Assembly (NCBI GenBank): GCA_021014325.1 | Contig: CM037473.1 | Span: 12,028,696-12,092,695 of the forward strand | Direction of reading: 5' to 3' | DNA length: 64,000 nucleotides | Source: Plazaster borealis | Taxonomy: Eukaryota; Echinodermata; Asteroidea; Forcipulatida; Labidiasteridae | Shown: in pieces, positions 19,399 through 29,800 of the stretch | Position numbering within the stretch: the stretch's first letter is position 1 | How the letters are laid out: the number at the start of each line of letters is the position of its first letter | Translations under genes and position numbers: made by a program | The notes under the pieces: model-generated | Told to the model about the DNA's origin: nothing | The model's input: only the letters and a program-made list of their open reading frames with translations | Databases searched by the model: none

Positions 19399-19406
19399 TT
19401 TTTATA
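19399..19406 (-). promoter_or_regulatory. TATA box candidate for AIFM3
   Basis: The minus strand reads gcgTATAAAAAgac. The surrounding 0.4 kb (19060-19500) is richer in G+C and CpG than the AT-rich DNA on either side, as expected of a promoter. No other good TATA box was seen near the coding start. Confidence 0.4.
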
Positions 19407-19478
19407 CGCACGAGCCTCTAAGTGTGAGGCTAGGTGTAAGGGGACGTGCGCCTTATGGGTGCACCCCTTTGAATTAAC

Positions 19479-20462
19479 GGGTACCGGTCAACTCGGTCCG
19501 AGGTCAACTCGGTCCGAAGTCAACTCGGTCTAGAGTCATCTCGGTCCGAAGTCATCTCGGTCCGAAGTCAAGTCGGTCCGAAGTCATCTCGGTCCGAAGT
19601 CAACTCGGTCCGAAAAATTAAATAAAGTGTGGTTGACGGGGAAGTGGCGGGACAAGTTTATTTCGACGCTGTAACTCAGAAATTAATAATAATCACCGTT
19701 TAAAAAAGACAACTTTCTGAAATGAAACAAAATGGTAGAAAATGAACTTTCCTTTGCAGTTTGTCTAAGACATTTTTTTCTTTTGTTTGGTTGAAAATTT
19801 CTATTATTATTATGTAGGGGAATTTTACTTCTATTTTGATAGGCCTAATTAAGTTCAGTTAAATTGGAAAACCAAACATACTATTTGTGGTTCTAAATTT
19901 TTATGAAATATTTATCATTGGCATAGATTTGGTATTCTTTATTTTGTAGTATTTATTATTAGAAAGTTTTGTTTATATTACTTTCAATCAAACATTCTCC
20001 TTAATTGACAACATTATTTCATTCATTCATTCATTCATTATTGGTTTATTCTTTAAAAAACAAATTCCCATGGCGACCGGAGGTCGAATTACAGGAAAAT
20101 ATACAAAGATTAAAATTAGAAAAAAAAATCACACTATTACAAATTGTTTTATGTGTTTTAATTTACTGAAGTGGAACATTTATCTTCTTGTTTCGGATTA
20201 AAAAAAGTCATACACTAACTGCAAAATATTTATTTTTTAAATGCTGATTATTAGGCCCTTTTAATTTACGAGATTATTAGTAAGCATAGGCCATAGTGCT
20301 TATAAACAATTTCGGACCGAGTTGGCTTCGGACCGAGTTGGCTTCGGACCGAGTTAGCATCGGACCGAGTTAACCTCGGACCGAGATGACTTTGGACCGA
20401 GTTGACTTCGGAGCGAGTTGACTCGGACCGAGTTGACTACGGACCGAGTTGACCCATAACCA
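19479..20462. mobile_element. Foldback-type element with 16-bp tandem units at both ends
   Basis: The left end holds eight 16-bp units (GTCAACTCGGTCCGAA type) at 19486-19613. The right end holds nine units in inverted orientation at 20311-20453. The middle (19614-20310) is very AT-rich, with (ATTC)n at about 20016-20040 and no gene. The outermost bases are imperfect inverted repeats, and AATTAAC lies on both sides (19472-19478 and 20463-20469), a candidate 7-8-bp target duplication. The layout matches foldback elements such as Drosophila FB and sea-urchin TU. Confidence 0.85.
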
Positions 20463-20469
20463 AATTAAC

Positions 20470-20911
20470 TTCCATAGCATACAGTGCTAAATGCTAAGTC
20501 AAATAATAAAAAATTACTTAGAAATCTCACAGCTTTTTACAGTAAGGGGGAAAATTATCCAGTGACTATTTAACTGTTATCCTCTGCTCAATTTAATGTG
20601 GGGAGTCCCAAGGCCCGGAGAGTTATTCTCCCTCCAAATAAAAACTACAGCAGTGGTCCAGTGACATTTCCAAACGTCCGAGGGTCAATCTTGAAAACTG
20701 TCCCTAAACACCTCTCGGCAAATAGGACAATTTTTTTCTGGGCCTACGTCATCCAAAATACCCCCAAGTTGGAAGTCAGCAACCCGCAGGTAACAATTGG
20801 CAACATTTTTACACCCCCCCCCCCTTACTGGGGCTCTCAAATCTGTCTAATGATATTTTGAGGGAGGGCCTACAAAATATTAATGAGTTCGACGCTCTGT
20901 TTTCTCGTCAG
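20470..20911. other. Intergenic, no feature recognised
   Basis: An open plus frame of 87 codons (20598-20861) starting MGSPKARRVILPP has no recognised domain. A C-rich run lies at 20814-20824. Confidence 0.4.
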
Positions 20912-21570
20912 AGGATCTTTTCAAAACGCAGGCTTTCCCAGTTCAGGGCTCCGAAAAATACTGAAAGCCTGTTAATTCCAGTGCGACGTTTCGAAAATAC
21001 CCTGAGGATCTTTTCGAAACGCAGGCTTCCCCAGTTCAGGCCCTGAAAATATATATTGGAAGCCTGGTAATTCCAGCGCACCGTTTCGAAAATACCCTGA
21101 GGATCTTTTCGAAACGCAGGCTTTCCTCGTTCAGGCTCCGAAAAAAAAACCCACTGAAGCCTGTTAATTCCAGTTTGTCGTTTCGAAAATACCCTTAGCA
21201 TCTTTTCGAAACGCAGGCTTTTCCCAGTTCAGGCTCCAAAAATACTGAAAGCCTGTTAATTCCAGTTTGCCGTTTCGAAAGTACCCAGATTAGGATCTTT
21301 TCGTAACGCAGGCTTTTCCCAGTTCAGGCTCCAAAAATACTGAAAGCCTGCTAATTCCAGTGCGCCGTTTCGAAAATACCCAAATTAGGATCTTGTCGAA
21401 ATGCAGGCTTTCTATGTTCAGGCTCCGAAAAAAATACTGAAGCCTGTTTATTCCAGTTTGCCGTTTCGAAAATACTCTTATTAGGATCTTTTCGAAACGC
21501 AGGCTTTTCCCAGTTCAGGCTCCAAAAATACTGAAAGCCTGTTAATTCCAGTGCGCCGTTTCGAAAATAA
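20912..21570. repeat. 93-97-bp tandem repeat, 7 copies, with nested dyads
   Basis: AGGATCTTTTCGAAACGCAGG starts units at 20912, 21005, 21100, 21197, 21292, 21387 and 21483. Within a unit, TTTTCGAAACG pairs with CGTTTCGAAAA and, inside that, CAGGCTTT pairs with AAAGCCTG. Open minus frames here are repeat artefacts. Confidence 0.92.
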
Positions 21571-22150
21571 TATAACAAAAATCAACACAACATAACTATG
21601 TAAAGCTTGCAAAAGGTTGATGTATATTTATTTTGGAAATTCCATTTCAAAGATCCTTAAATGAAAATAAATTATTTTGCCACACCAACTGTTGAAGTAC
21701 AAAAAGAAAAGAACTACCAAGGAGTACAACATGCCTATCAATTGAAATGCGAAGGACCAGTAGCACTTGGGCAATCGTCTCTGACACACGTCCGTAATAG
21801 GATTAGAGTTATATGGAGTCACAATAAAGGGTTGACAATAAGAGTAGTTACGCAACAGTAGTTACATCGCTGGATGACTGGAATTTGTTGAACAATCAGC
21901 GGGCGTGAGAGTTTTATTGTGTGCTTGGTTACTGTGGAAACTTACACAGGCTGGCGTTTGTCAACAGTTCAGTTTTGACTATGAATTCAACATGATTTTG
22001 GCAGAAGAATGTTCTATTCGCGATCGTATAATTATCTAGCTCTTAATAACAACAAAGCAGCAGAAATTGTTTTGTCCAAGTATAATTTAATGTTCCCGAT
22101 TGAAGTTGATTTTAAAGTAACTTTCTCTTGTTTGTGGACGGCGCTTTTAT
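21571..22150. other. Intergenic, no feature recognised
   Basis: AT-rich, with a 66-codon plus frame (21661-21861) of no recognised identity. Nothing else was seen. Confidence 0.45.
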
Positions 22151-22414
22151 TCATCTAATTTGCTCCACTCCATGTTCACGCCGAAGTCTGTCGAAACCCG
22201 GGCCACTCGAGAGGCACGTCGGGTAGTACACTGGGGAATGTCTTACTCTGTCGGATCGTTGGCGGCCATATCGAGGCTCGGTGGGTGGACTTTTCACTTT
22301 GAAGTATGCTGAATGGTGTATATGAACTTGGTCATCAGGGGATAGGTACCAGTCACAAATCAGATGTGCCACTATTGTCTGCCGTTGGTGTATCTCTATA
22401 TCCAGATCGTCCAC
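22151..22414 (-). other. Unrecognised 87-codon frame in a CpG-rich patch
   Basis: The frame starts MDDLDIEIHQRQ and is hydrophilic and Arg-rich. The DNA at 22160-22290 is clearly richer in G+C and CpG than its neighbours. No domain was recognised and no convincing splice partners were found. It could be an exon, a promoter-proximal patch or chance. Confidence 0.2.
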
Positions 22415-22477
22415 ATATAGCCCTCTCTATCTAATTCTTGGACTATTTTATAGGATGGATGCTTCGGCAGTTTATTT

Positions 22478-23042
22478 CTGTAAGAGATGAAGACATAAAC
22501 GTGTGGTGAGGTCTTCATCAAATTTCAGTAGATCAATTTACCTACAACATATTAACTTGACATTTTTTATATATACAATTACAAACAATAAAGATAAATC
22601 GTACGTGGCTAAATACAGCTATGTCTCAATGGGTGACGGCATTCGCCATCTTGGATAAATGTTCGACTACAACTTACAAAAGGCATATAAAACTTAACCG
22701 ATGCTCCAGATCGGAAAATGTTCTTATATAAAACTTATTGTCAAAGAAATCTAGGAGAGTCGAAAAAAATTCAAAATTTAATGAACTTGTCTTTAGAAAA
22801 CTTAGTAATCGGAACATATCTTTAGTTCGGCAGCCGATTAAATTAAACTCCATGTCAAAAAATCTAGAAAGGATTTTTAAAAAATGCATCAGTATATTGT
22901 GACTGAAAATGAGCATCACTTTACAATACTGAACTTAAATGATGGTTTTAGAGTCGAACAAAAAATGGAAATAAACCAAAAGATTATAACCTGTAAAAGA
23001 CGAAGACAAAGCATGTGGTGAGGTATTCGTTCAATTTCAGTA
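22478..23042. repeat. Two direct copies of a 53-bp segment
   Basis: ctgtaa.aga.gaagaca.a...gtgtggtgaggt..tc.tcaa.tttcagta occurs at 22478-22530 and 22991-23042. The DNA between is AT-rich, with a CGCCATCTTGG motif at 22644-22654. Confidence 0.6.
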
Positions 23043-23069
23043 TGAGGGTGATGGAAGCGCTCAGTCACC

Positions 23070-23754
23070 GCCGGTGTCACAGGGAATTCTGTCCCCCCGC
23101 ACAGCGGTCCGGGGGGACAGAATCCCCTAGGGAAATGTGTCCTCCGCCCAGGGTTTTCTGTCCGCCAGGGGAATTTGTCCCCCCTCTCACATTTGTTCCC
23201 TTGTTTGCCTCTGTGCGACACTTGAAATCTTTTTAACTATATAAAATCAAGCATGAGAATGGGCGATGATGACAAAACCGGAAATCCATCGTACGAAAAA
23301 TAAATCGGAAAATTCCATAGCTAAAAATACATATCCGGATTCTGGGCAATGTCCGTAATTTGGGCAAAGTGACCCAGGCGTCACCGCCGCACTCAGTGAA
23401 TTGTTGTCAGTAGACTTTTCTTTTCAAAGTCTCCACACACAAAAATGTTCCTTTGCTTAAAATTATTGACTAAAATAAGTAACAATAAGATAATACTTCT
23501 ATTATAAACCAGCAAAGCCAGGTGAATAAAGCAAGTTTATTGATTTAGTTCCGTCGGTGGACGCTCGTGCCTGGGGGACATATTCTCCGTTGGAGGACAC
23601 AATCTCCGTTGAGCACGGCGGACAGAATAACCTAACGAGAGACAGTTTATCCTAGGAGATACTGTCTCGGGGGACGTTGTACCCTAGACAAGCCAGGTAA
23701 AGTTGTCCGGGGGGACAGATTCACCGGGGGGACAGAATCTCCGTCCACACCGGC
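23070..23754. mobile_element. Second foldback-like element with GGGGGACAGAATCTCC-type units
   Basis: The left arm (23070-23190) carries degenerate units such as GAATTCTGTCCCCCC. The right arm (about 23568-23754) carries the inverted form, e.g. GGGGGGACAGAATCTCC. The outer ends GCCGGTGT and ACACCGGC are inverted repeats. The centre is AT-rich and non-coding. GCTCAGTC and GCTCACTG flank it, a weak candidate target duplication. Confidence 0.75.
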
Positions 23755-23806
23755 TCACTGCATTACTTCCCAACGTGCTGTATGTAATGATATGACAGCT
23801 CATTAA

Positions 23807-24024
23807 AGGAACACGTTGCCTTGGATCGGTCGAGTTGGTCCTTGAAAAGCGTTCTGAACCGTTTGTTATAAAATGAAGATGGGTAGAAAGCTGTTGTAAA
23901 AGTAGAATACAATGGTCTACACAAATATGCCTCGAAATTGCGTGGTTTTCTTTTTACCACGTCGACTAACACGGTCGGCCATTTATGGGAGTCAAACTCG
24001 TCCGATCCAAGGCAACGTGTCCCT
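23807..24024. mobile_element. TTAA-flanked MITE family C
   Basis: TTAA lies at 23803-23806 and 24025-24028. The ends AGGAACACGTTGCCTTGGAT and ATCCAAGGCAACGTGTCCCT are inverted repeats of about 23 bp with one mismatch. It is 218 bp and non-coding. Confidence 0.88.
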
Positions 24025-24442
24025 TTAAAGTTTGTCACCCGGCCTGTGCGTACTATGGGGATGGTGGATGTTTTGGGCGTGGAAGCCTGTTATAGTATTT
24101 GCGTAGGCCTAGTCAAATATTAGGCCTAGTCAAAAACATGAAAGAACCTGTCTCTCAGCTTATGACCTGGTCACCAAAACATGGAAGGAGAAAAAGGGGA
24201 AGTCAAAAGCTCAGCTATACAGATGTAGATGCCAGGGACATCGGGTGCTTCCAATGCACTGATCACCCCCCCCCCCAACTTAATGAGGGATAGACAAGAA
24301 TGGGCAAATCTCAACATGATTCCGACCTCCCCCGACTAGAGACAGAGAGAGAGTCAAATATTTGTTTAAACTTTTATAATGGTTACAGGGAGTCGCTTTT
24401 GGGAATCCCTCGTGTGTCATTACCCGAAAGACTACTTGCCCC

Positions 24443-24769
24443 CTGAATGGTGTCTCCAAGAAAGATGTATCTCGCCTTCAACGGCTTCAAAACCGATGTG
24501 CCAGACTTATCTTTAAGTCCCTCGCAGTCCACAACACACATAAACTTGCAGTGACAGGGCCTTTTCAATTGCCGCTCCCCGATTATGGAATAGTCTACCC
24601 ACCCAAGTTGTCTCAGCCTTCAAACTGGCTCTCAAGACCCATCTTTTCCCCTAGTCTGTAGCTGGTCGACAGCGTCTATGTACTGTCTTTTTCTTCAGCG
24701 CCTTGTATCCTTTAGCAATTTGGCGCTTTATAAATACAGTTATTATTATTATTATTATTTATTATTAAA
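24443..24769 (+). pseudogene. CR1/L2-like LINE 3' end, internally deleted and frameshifted
   Basis: One frame reads LNGVSKKDVSRLQRLQNRCA (then RLIF), the LQRLQNRCARLI motif near the end of CR1/L2-type reverse transcriptases. After a frame change it reads FSIAAPRLWNSLPTQVV and KTHLFP, then a stop at 24652-24654, the usual C-terminus. A short 3' UTR ends in GGCGCTTTATAAATAC and (ATT)n. The stretch between the two motifs is far too short, so a deletion has occurred. Confidence 0.8.
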
Positions 24770-25699
24770 GAAACGAACTAATGAGCGAATAAATTTACAA
24801 TAATAGGACACTGATTAAATAGAAAGAATAAACTGGAATCCCCCTATATACATAATAATAAGACATTTATTTTGAAGATGTTAGATCTCTTCATGCAATG
24901 TTGTTCGCTGAGGAGATGGGTGTCATTTTACAACGTTGAACATTTCTAGGGCAACACAAGTAATTGGGAAACGATCTTGTTGATTCTTTTTGCAACACTA
25001 TACCATGTATAAGGCCCATATAATACCTTAATTTGTACGATATTTTGATTGATCTTTGAAGTCACTGTTATATAAAAAAAAAAGGGAGGGCCATTGTGTT
25101 GGCAGATGATTCTGTCCCCGGAGATTCTGGTGGTCCCCCCCAACCCCATACGGCGAATTGTGTAGAAATTTCATCTGAGGGGGTGCACTGCACTAAATAA
25201 AGAGAAACTCATGCGCGGAGCCTGTTTAATAAAATGTAAACAACAACTTCAACTGTAAATAAGATTTGAATGTCATATGGCTTTTATCGATTGTTGAACA
25301 ATTGTCAAATATTGTGCCCCTCCGTGGTTGTTGACTTTCAAACTGAAGCAGTTGGGGTCACTAAGCCCTCAAAAAATTGCTCATTTTTCTAAAAGGTGTG
25401 TTGAACATTTTTCCAAGATGGAGTCTGGCCAGTTTAGTCGTTCAGGGGTGGTGGGTTTTTTGTTTTTTGGATGATCCTAGCTGAAAAGCCAAACGGTTGA
25501 CCTCCCAAATTTTGAAAAGAAAAAATAAGTTAAGTTGTCAGAAAATAAATATATATATATTTTTTCAAGAGGCTGAGAGACTACGAACTATTTTGGGGGG
25601 TATTTTTGAATATTTAGCATATAGTTTGGTGCACCAGTGATAGTTTATATCGCCCTCTTTTGAATCAACTTCCCTTCAGCCCAACGTTACCGCAAGGGG
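24770..25699. other. Intergenic, with a solitary foldback-unit remnant
   Basis: Mostly AT-rich without features. At 25104-25136, GATTCTGTCCCCGGAGATTC and a C-run match units of the element at 23070-23754. Confidence 0.5.
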
Positions 25700-26560
25700 G
25701 ACAAGCACACACACACACACATCCTTACGGATCCTATTATTCCCTTTTCTGAAGAATTCCCTTGTGGGGCCCAATTGTTCCTATTGAAATGACCTTGTGG
25801 GGTCAATTGTTCCATTATTGTCAGGACCCCACATATGCCCTTCCGTGTGTCCACACCCACACACACACATGTTTGTAAATCCCGCTTACCGAGGACTTTT
25901 CTTTGTTCTCCCATTGTTTGGACATAGTTTTTTTTAGAGACGTCCCCATTGGGTTTGTACACGAAAACGAAGCGAGGACGTCCTCGCTCTGTCAAACACC
26001 CGGATCCCTTTTGTTAAAGTCCTCGGTTTGAATGGATAGACACGCTCGCACACACACACAACCTTACAAATCCGGTTTGTGGGGTACTGCTATTGTTGTT
26101 CTATTATTCCCTTTTCTGAAGAATTCCCTTGTGGGGCCCAATTGTTCCTATTGAAATGACCTTGTGGGGTCAATTGTTCCATTATTGTCAGGACCCCACA
26201 TATGCCCTTCCGTGTGTCCACACCCACACACACACATGTTTGTAAATCCCGCTTACCGAGGACTTTTCTTTGTTCTCCCATTGTTTGGACATAGTTTTTT
26301 TTAGCGACGTCCCCATTGGGTTTGTACACGAAAACGAAGCGAGGACGTCCTCGCTCTGTCAAACACCCGGATCCCTTTTGTTAAAGTCCTCGGTTTGAAT
26401 GGATAGACACGCTCACACACACACACAACCTTACAAATCCGGTTTGTGGGGTACTGCTATTGTTGTTCTATTATTCCCTTTTCTAAAGAATCCCCTTGTT
26501 GGGCCCAATTGTTCCATTGTTATTACCTTGTTGGGTCCATTGTTCCATTGTTACAAGTAC
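25700..26560. repeat. 367-bp tandem duplication, two near-identical copies plus a diverged third
   Basis: ctattattcccttttct starts at 25734, 26101 and 26468, exactly 367 bp apart each time. Copies 1 and 2 differ by very few bases (for example agagacg versus agcgacg). Copy 3 diverges and fades by 26560. Each junction has a (CA)n run. Minus frames of 102 and 90 codons repeat almost identically because the DNA does; no domain was recognised. Confidence 0.9.
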
Positions 26561-26871
26561 CCTGTAAGTCGGCATGTGTAAGAACACCGGGGGCAACATT
26601 CCATGACACCGGTTTAAAGTTTTTTAGGATGATGTACAAAGCAAAAATAACAATAAAATAAATAAATAAATAAAATTAATAATACATTCTTTGCACGTGC
26701 ATAATATAAAACGAACAGTTTAGAGTCCCATACACAAATTGACGTCTACTCAGGCATTACAAAATACTCGATTAAAATACTCAACGATTATCAGACCACA
26801 TGGTTACTCAGTCCTAACGGTATATTTTGTTTCGCAAACATGAGTAACGTGATTGGAACAATACTACACAA
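26561..26871. other. Spacer before the satellite
   Basis: AT-rich with an (AAAT)n run at about 26655-26676. The last part may be very degraded satellite. Confidence 0.5.
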
Positions 26872-29800
26872 TTCAATAACGGCATTGCTGTCAGATAATC
26901 TTAAAATGTGTGCGGCCTGGGTAAATAAGCCATATAGTTTGAGAAATTTCGAGAATTTTGTGTAGGTTGGAATTTTGGGTCCAAAATCAACAAAATTCAC
27001 CATGCCGAAAGGTCAAACTTTTCAGACTTTGGGTCAATTTTTTTGTTGATCTTATGTGTTCAAATGATACAGAACGGACTACTGAAGACAGTGTGCGGGA
27101 GCGGTAATTGAGCCAGAGTTTGAGATATATTGAGCATTTTGTGTTAATTTGAATTTTGGGTCCAAAATCAAGAAAATTCCCCATGCCGGCATGGTCAAAA
27201 TTTTCAGATTTTGGTCAAATTATTTTTTTTCATTTTATGTTTTCAAATGATACAGAATGGACTACTGAAGACATTTCATGTGTGCGGGCACGCTAAATTA
27301 GCCATAGTTTGAGATATATTGAGAATTTTGTGTTAGTTTGAATTTTAGGGCCAAAATCAACAAAATTCACCATGCCGGCAAGGTCAAAATTTTCAGATTT
27401 GGGTCAAATTATTTTTTTTCATTTTATGTTTTCAAATGATACATAACGGACTACTGAAGACATTTCATGTGTGCGGGCTCGCTAAATTAGCCATAGTTTG
27501 AGATATATTGAGCATTTTGTGTTAGTTTGAATTTTGGGTCCAAAATCAAGAAAATTCCCCATGCCGGCATGGTCAAACTTTTCAGATTTGGTTCAAATTA
27601 TTTTTTTTCATTTTATGTTTTCAAATGATACATAACGGACTACTGAAGACATTTTATGTGTGCGGGCTCCCTAAATTAGCCATAGTTTGAGATATATTGA
27701 GCATTTTGTTTTAATTTGAATTTTGGGTCCAAAATCAAGAAAATTCCCCATGCCGGCATGGTCAAAATTTTCAGATTTTGGTCAAATTATTTTTTTTCAT
27801 TTTATGTTTTCAAATGATACAGAATCGACTACTGAAGACATTTCATGTGTGTGGGCTCGCTAAATTAGCCAGAGTTTGTGATATATTGAGCATTTTGTGT
27901 AAGTTTGAATTTTGGGTCCAAAATCAAGAAAATTCCCCATGCCGGCATGGTCAAACTTTTCAGATTTGGGTCAAATTATTTTTTTTCATTTTATGTTTTC
28001 AAATGATACATAACGGACTACTGAAGACATTTTATGTGTGCGGGCTCGCTAAATTAGCCATAGTTTGAGATATATTGAGCATTTTGTGTTAGTTTGAATT
28101 TTGGGTCCAAAATCAAGAAAATTCCCCATGCCGGCATGGTCAAACTTTTCAGATTTGGGTCAAATTATTTTTTTTCATTTTATGTTTTCAAATGATACAT
28201 AACGGACTAATGAAGACATTTTATGTGTGCGGGCTCGCTAAATTAGCCATAGTTTGAGATATATTGAGCATTTTGTGTTAGTTTGAATTTTGGGTCCAAA
28301 ATCAAGAAAATTCCCCATGCCGGCATGGTCAAAATTTTCAGATTTTGGTCAAATTATTTTTTTTCATTTAATGTTTTCAAATGATACAGAATGGACTACT
28401 GAAGACATTTCATGTGTGCGGGCACACTAAATTAACCATAGTTTGAGATATATTGAGAATTTTGTGTTAGTTTGAATTTTAGGTCCAAAATCAATAAAAA
28501 TTCACCATGCCGGCATGGTCAAAATTTTCAGATTTTGGTCAAATTATTTTTTTTTCATTTTATGTTTTCAAATGATACAGAATGGACTACTGAAGACATT
28601 TCATGTGTGCGGGCTCACTAAATTAGCCATAGTTTGAGATATATTGAGCATTTTATGTTAGTTTGAATTTTGGGTCCAAAATCAACAAAATTCCCCATGC
28701 CGGCATGGTCAAACTTTCAGATTTGGGTCAAATTATTTTTTTTCATTTTATGTTTTCAAATGATACATAACAGACTACTGAAGACATTTTATGTGTGCGG
28801 GCTTGCTAAATTAGCCCTAGTTTGAGATATATTGAGCATTTTGTGTTAATTTGAATTTTAGGTCCAAAATCAAGAAAATTCCCCATGCCGGCATGGTCAA
28901 ACTTTTCAGATTTGGGTCAAATTATTTTTTTTCATTTTATGTTTTCAAATGATACATAACGGACTACTGAAGACATTTTATGTGTGCGGGCTCGCTAAAT
29001 TAGCCATAGTTTGAGATATATTGAGCATTTTGTGTTAATTTGAATTTTGGGTCCAAAATCAAGAAAATTCCCCATGCTGGCATGGTCAAACTTTTCAGAT
29101 TTGGGTCAAATTATTTTTTTTCATTTTATGTTTTCAAATGATACATAACGGACTACTGAAGATATTTTATGTGTGCGGGCTCGCTAAATTAGCCATAGTT
29201 TGAGATATATTGAGCATTTTGTGTTAGTTTGAATTTTGGGTCCAAAATCAACAAAATTCCCCATGCCGGCATGGTCAAACTTTTCAGATTTTGGTCAAAT
29301 TATTTTTTTTTCATTTTATGTTTTCAAATGATACATAACGGACTACTGAAGACATTTTATGTGTGCGGGCTCGCTAAATTAGCCAAAGTTTGAGATATAT
29401 TGAGCATTTTGTGTTAATTTGAATTTTGGGTCCAAAATCAAGAAAATTCCCCATGCTGGCATGGTCAAACTTTTCAGATTTGGGTCAAATTATTTAATTT
29501 CATTTTATGTTTTCAAATGATACATAACGGACTACTGAAGACATTTTATGTGTGCGGGCTCGCTAAATTAGCCATAGTTTGAGATATATTGAGCATTTTG
29601 TGTTAGTTTGAATTTTGGGTCCAAAATCAAGAAAATTCCCCATGCCGGCATGGTCAAACTTTTCAGATTTGGGTCAAATTATTTTTTTTCATTTTATGTT
29701 TTCAAATGATACATAACGGACTACTGAAGACATTTTATGTGTGCGGGCTCGCTAAATTTGCCCTAGTTTGAGATATATTGAGCATTTTGTGTAAGTTTGA

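Noticed and set aside
23015..23236. Plus frame rich in CPP motifs
   Set aside because: It comes from the GC-rich tandem units of the foldback element's left arm.
25687..26362. Repeated minus frames beginning MTERGRPRFVFVYK as a duplicated gene
   Set aside because: Both copies lie in a near-identical 367-bp tandem duplication with CA-repeat ends. There is no recognised domain, and openness in the second copy simply follows the first.
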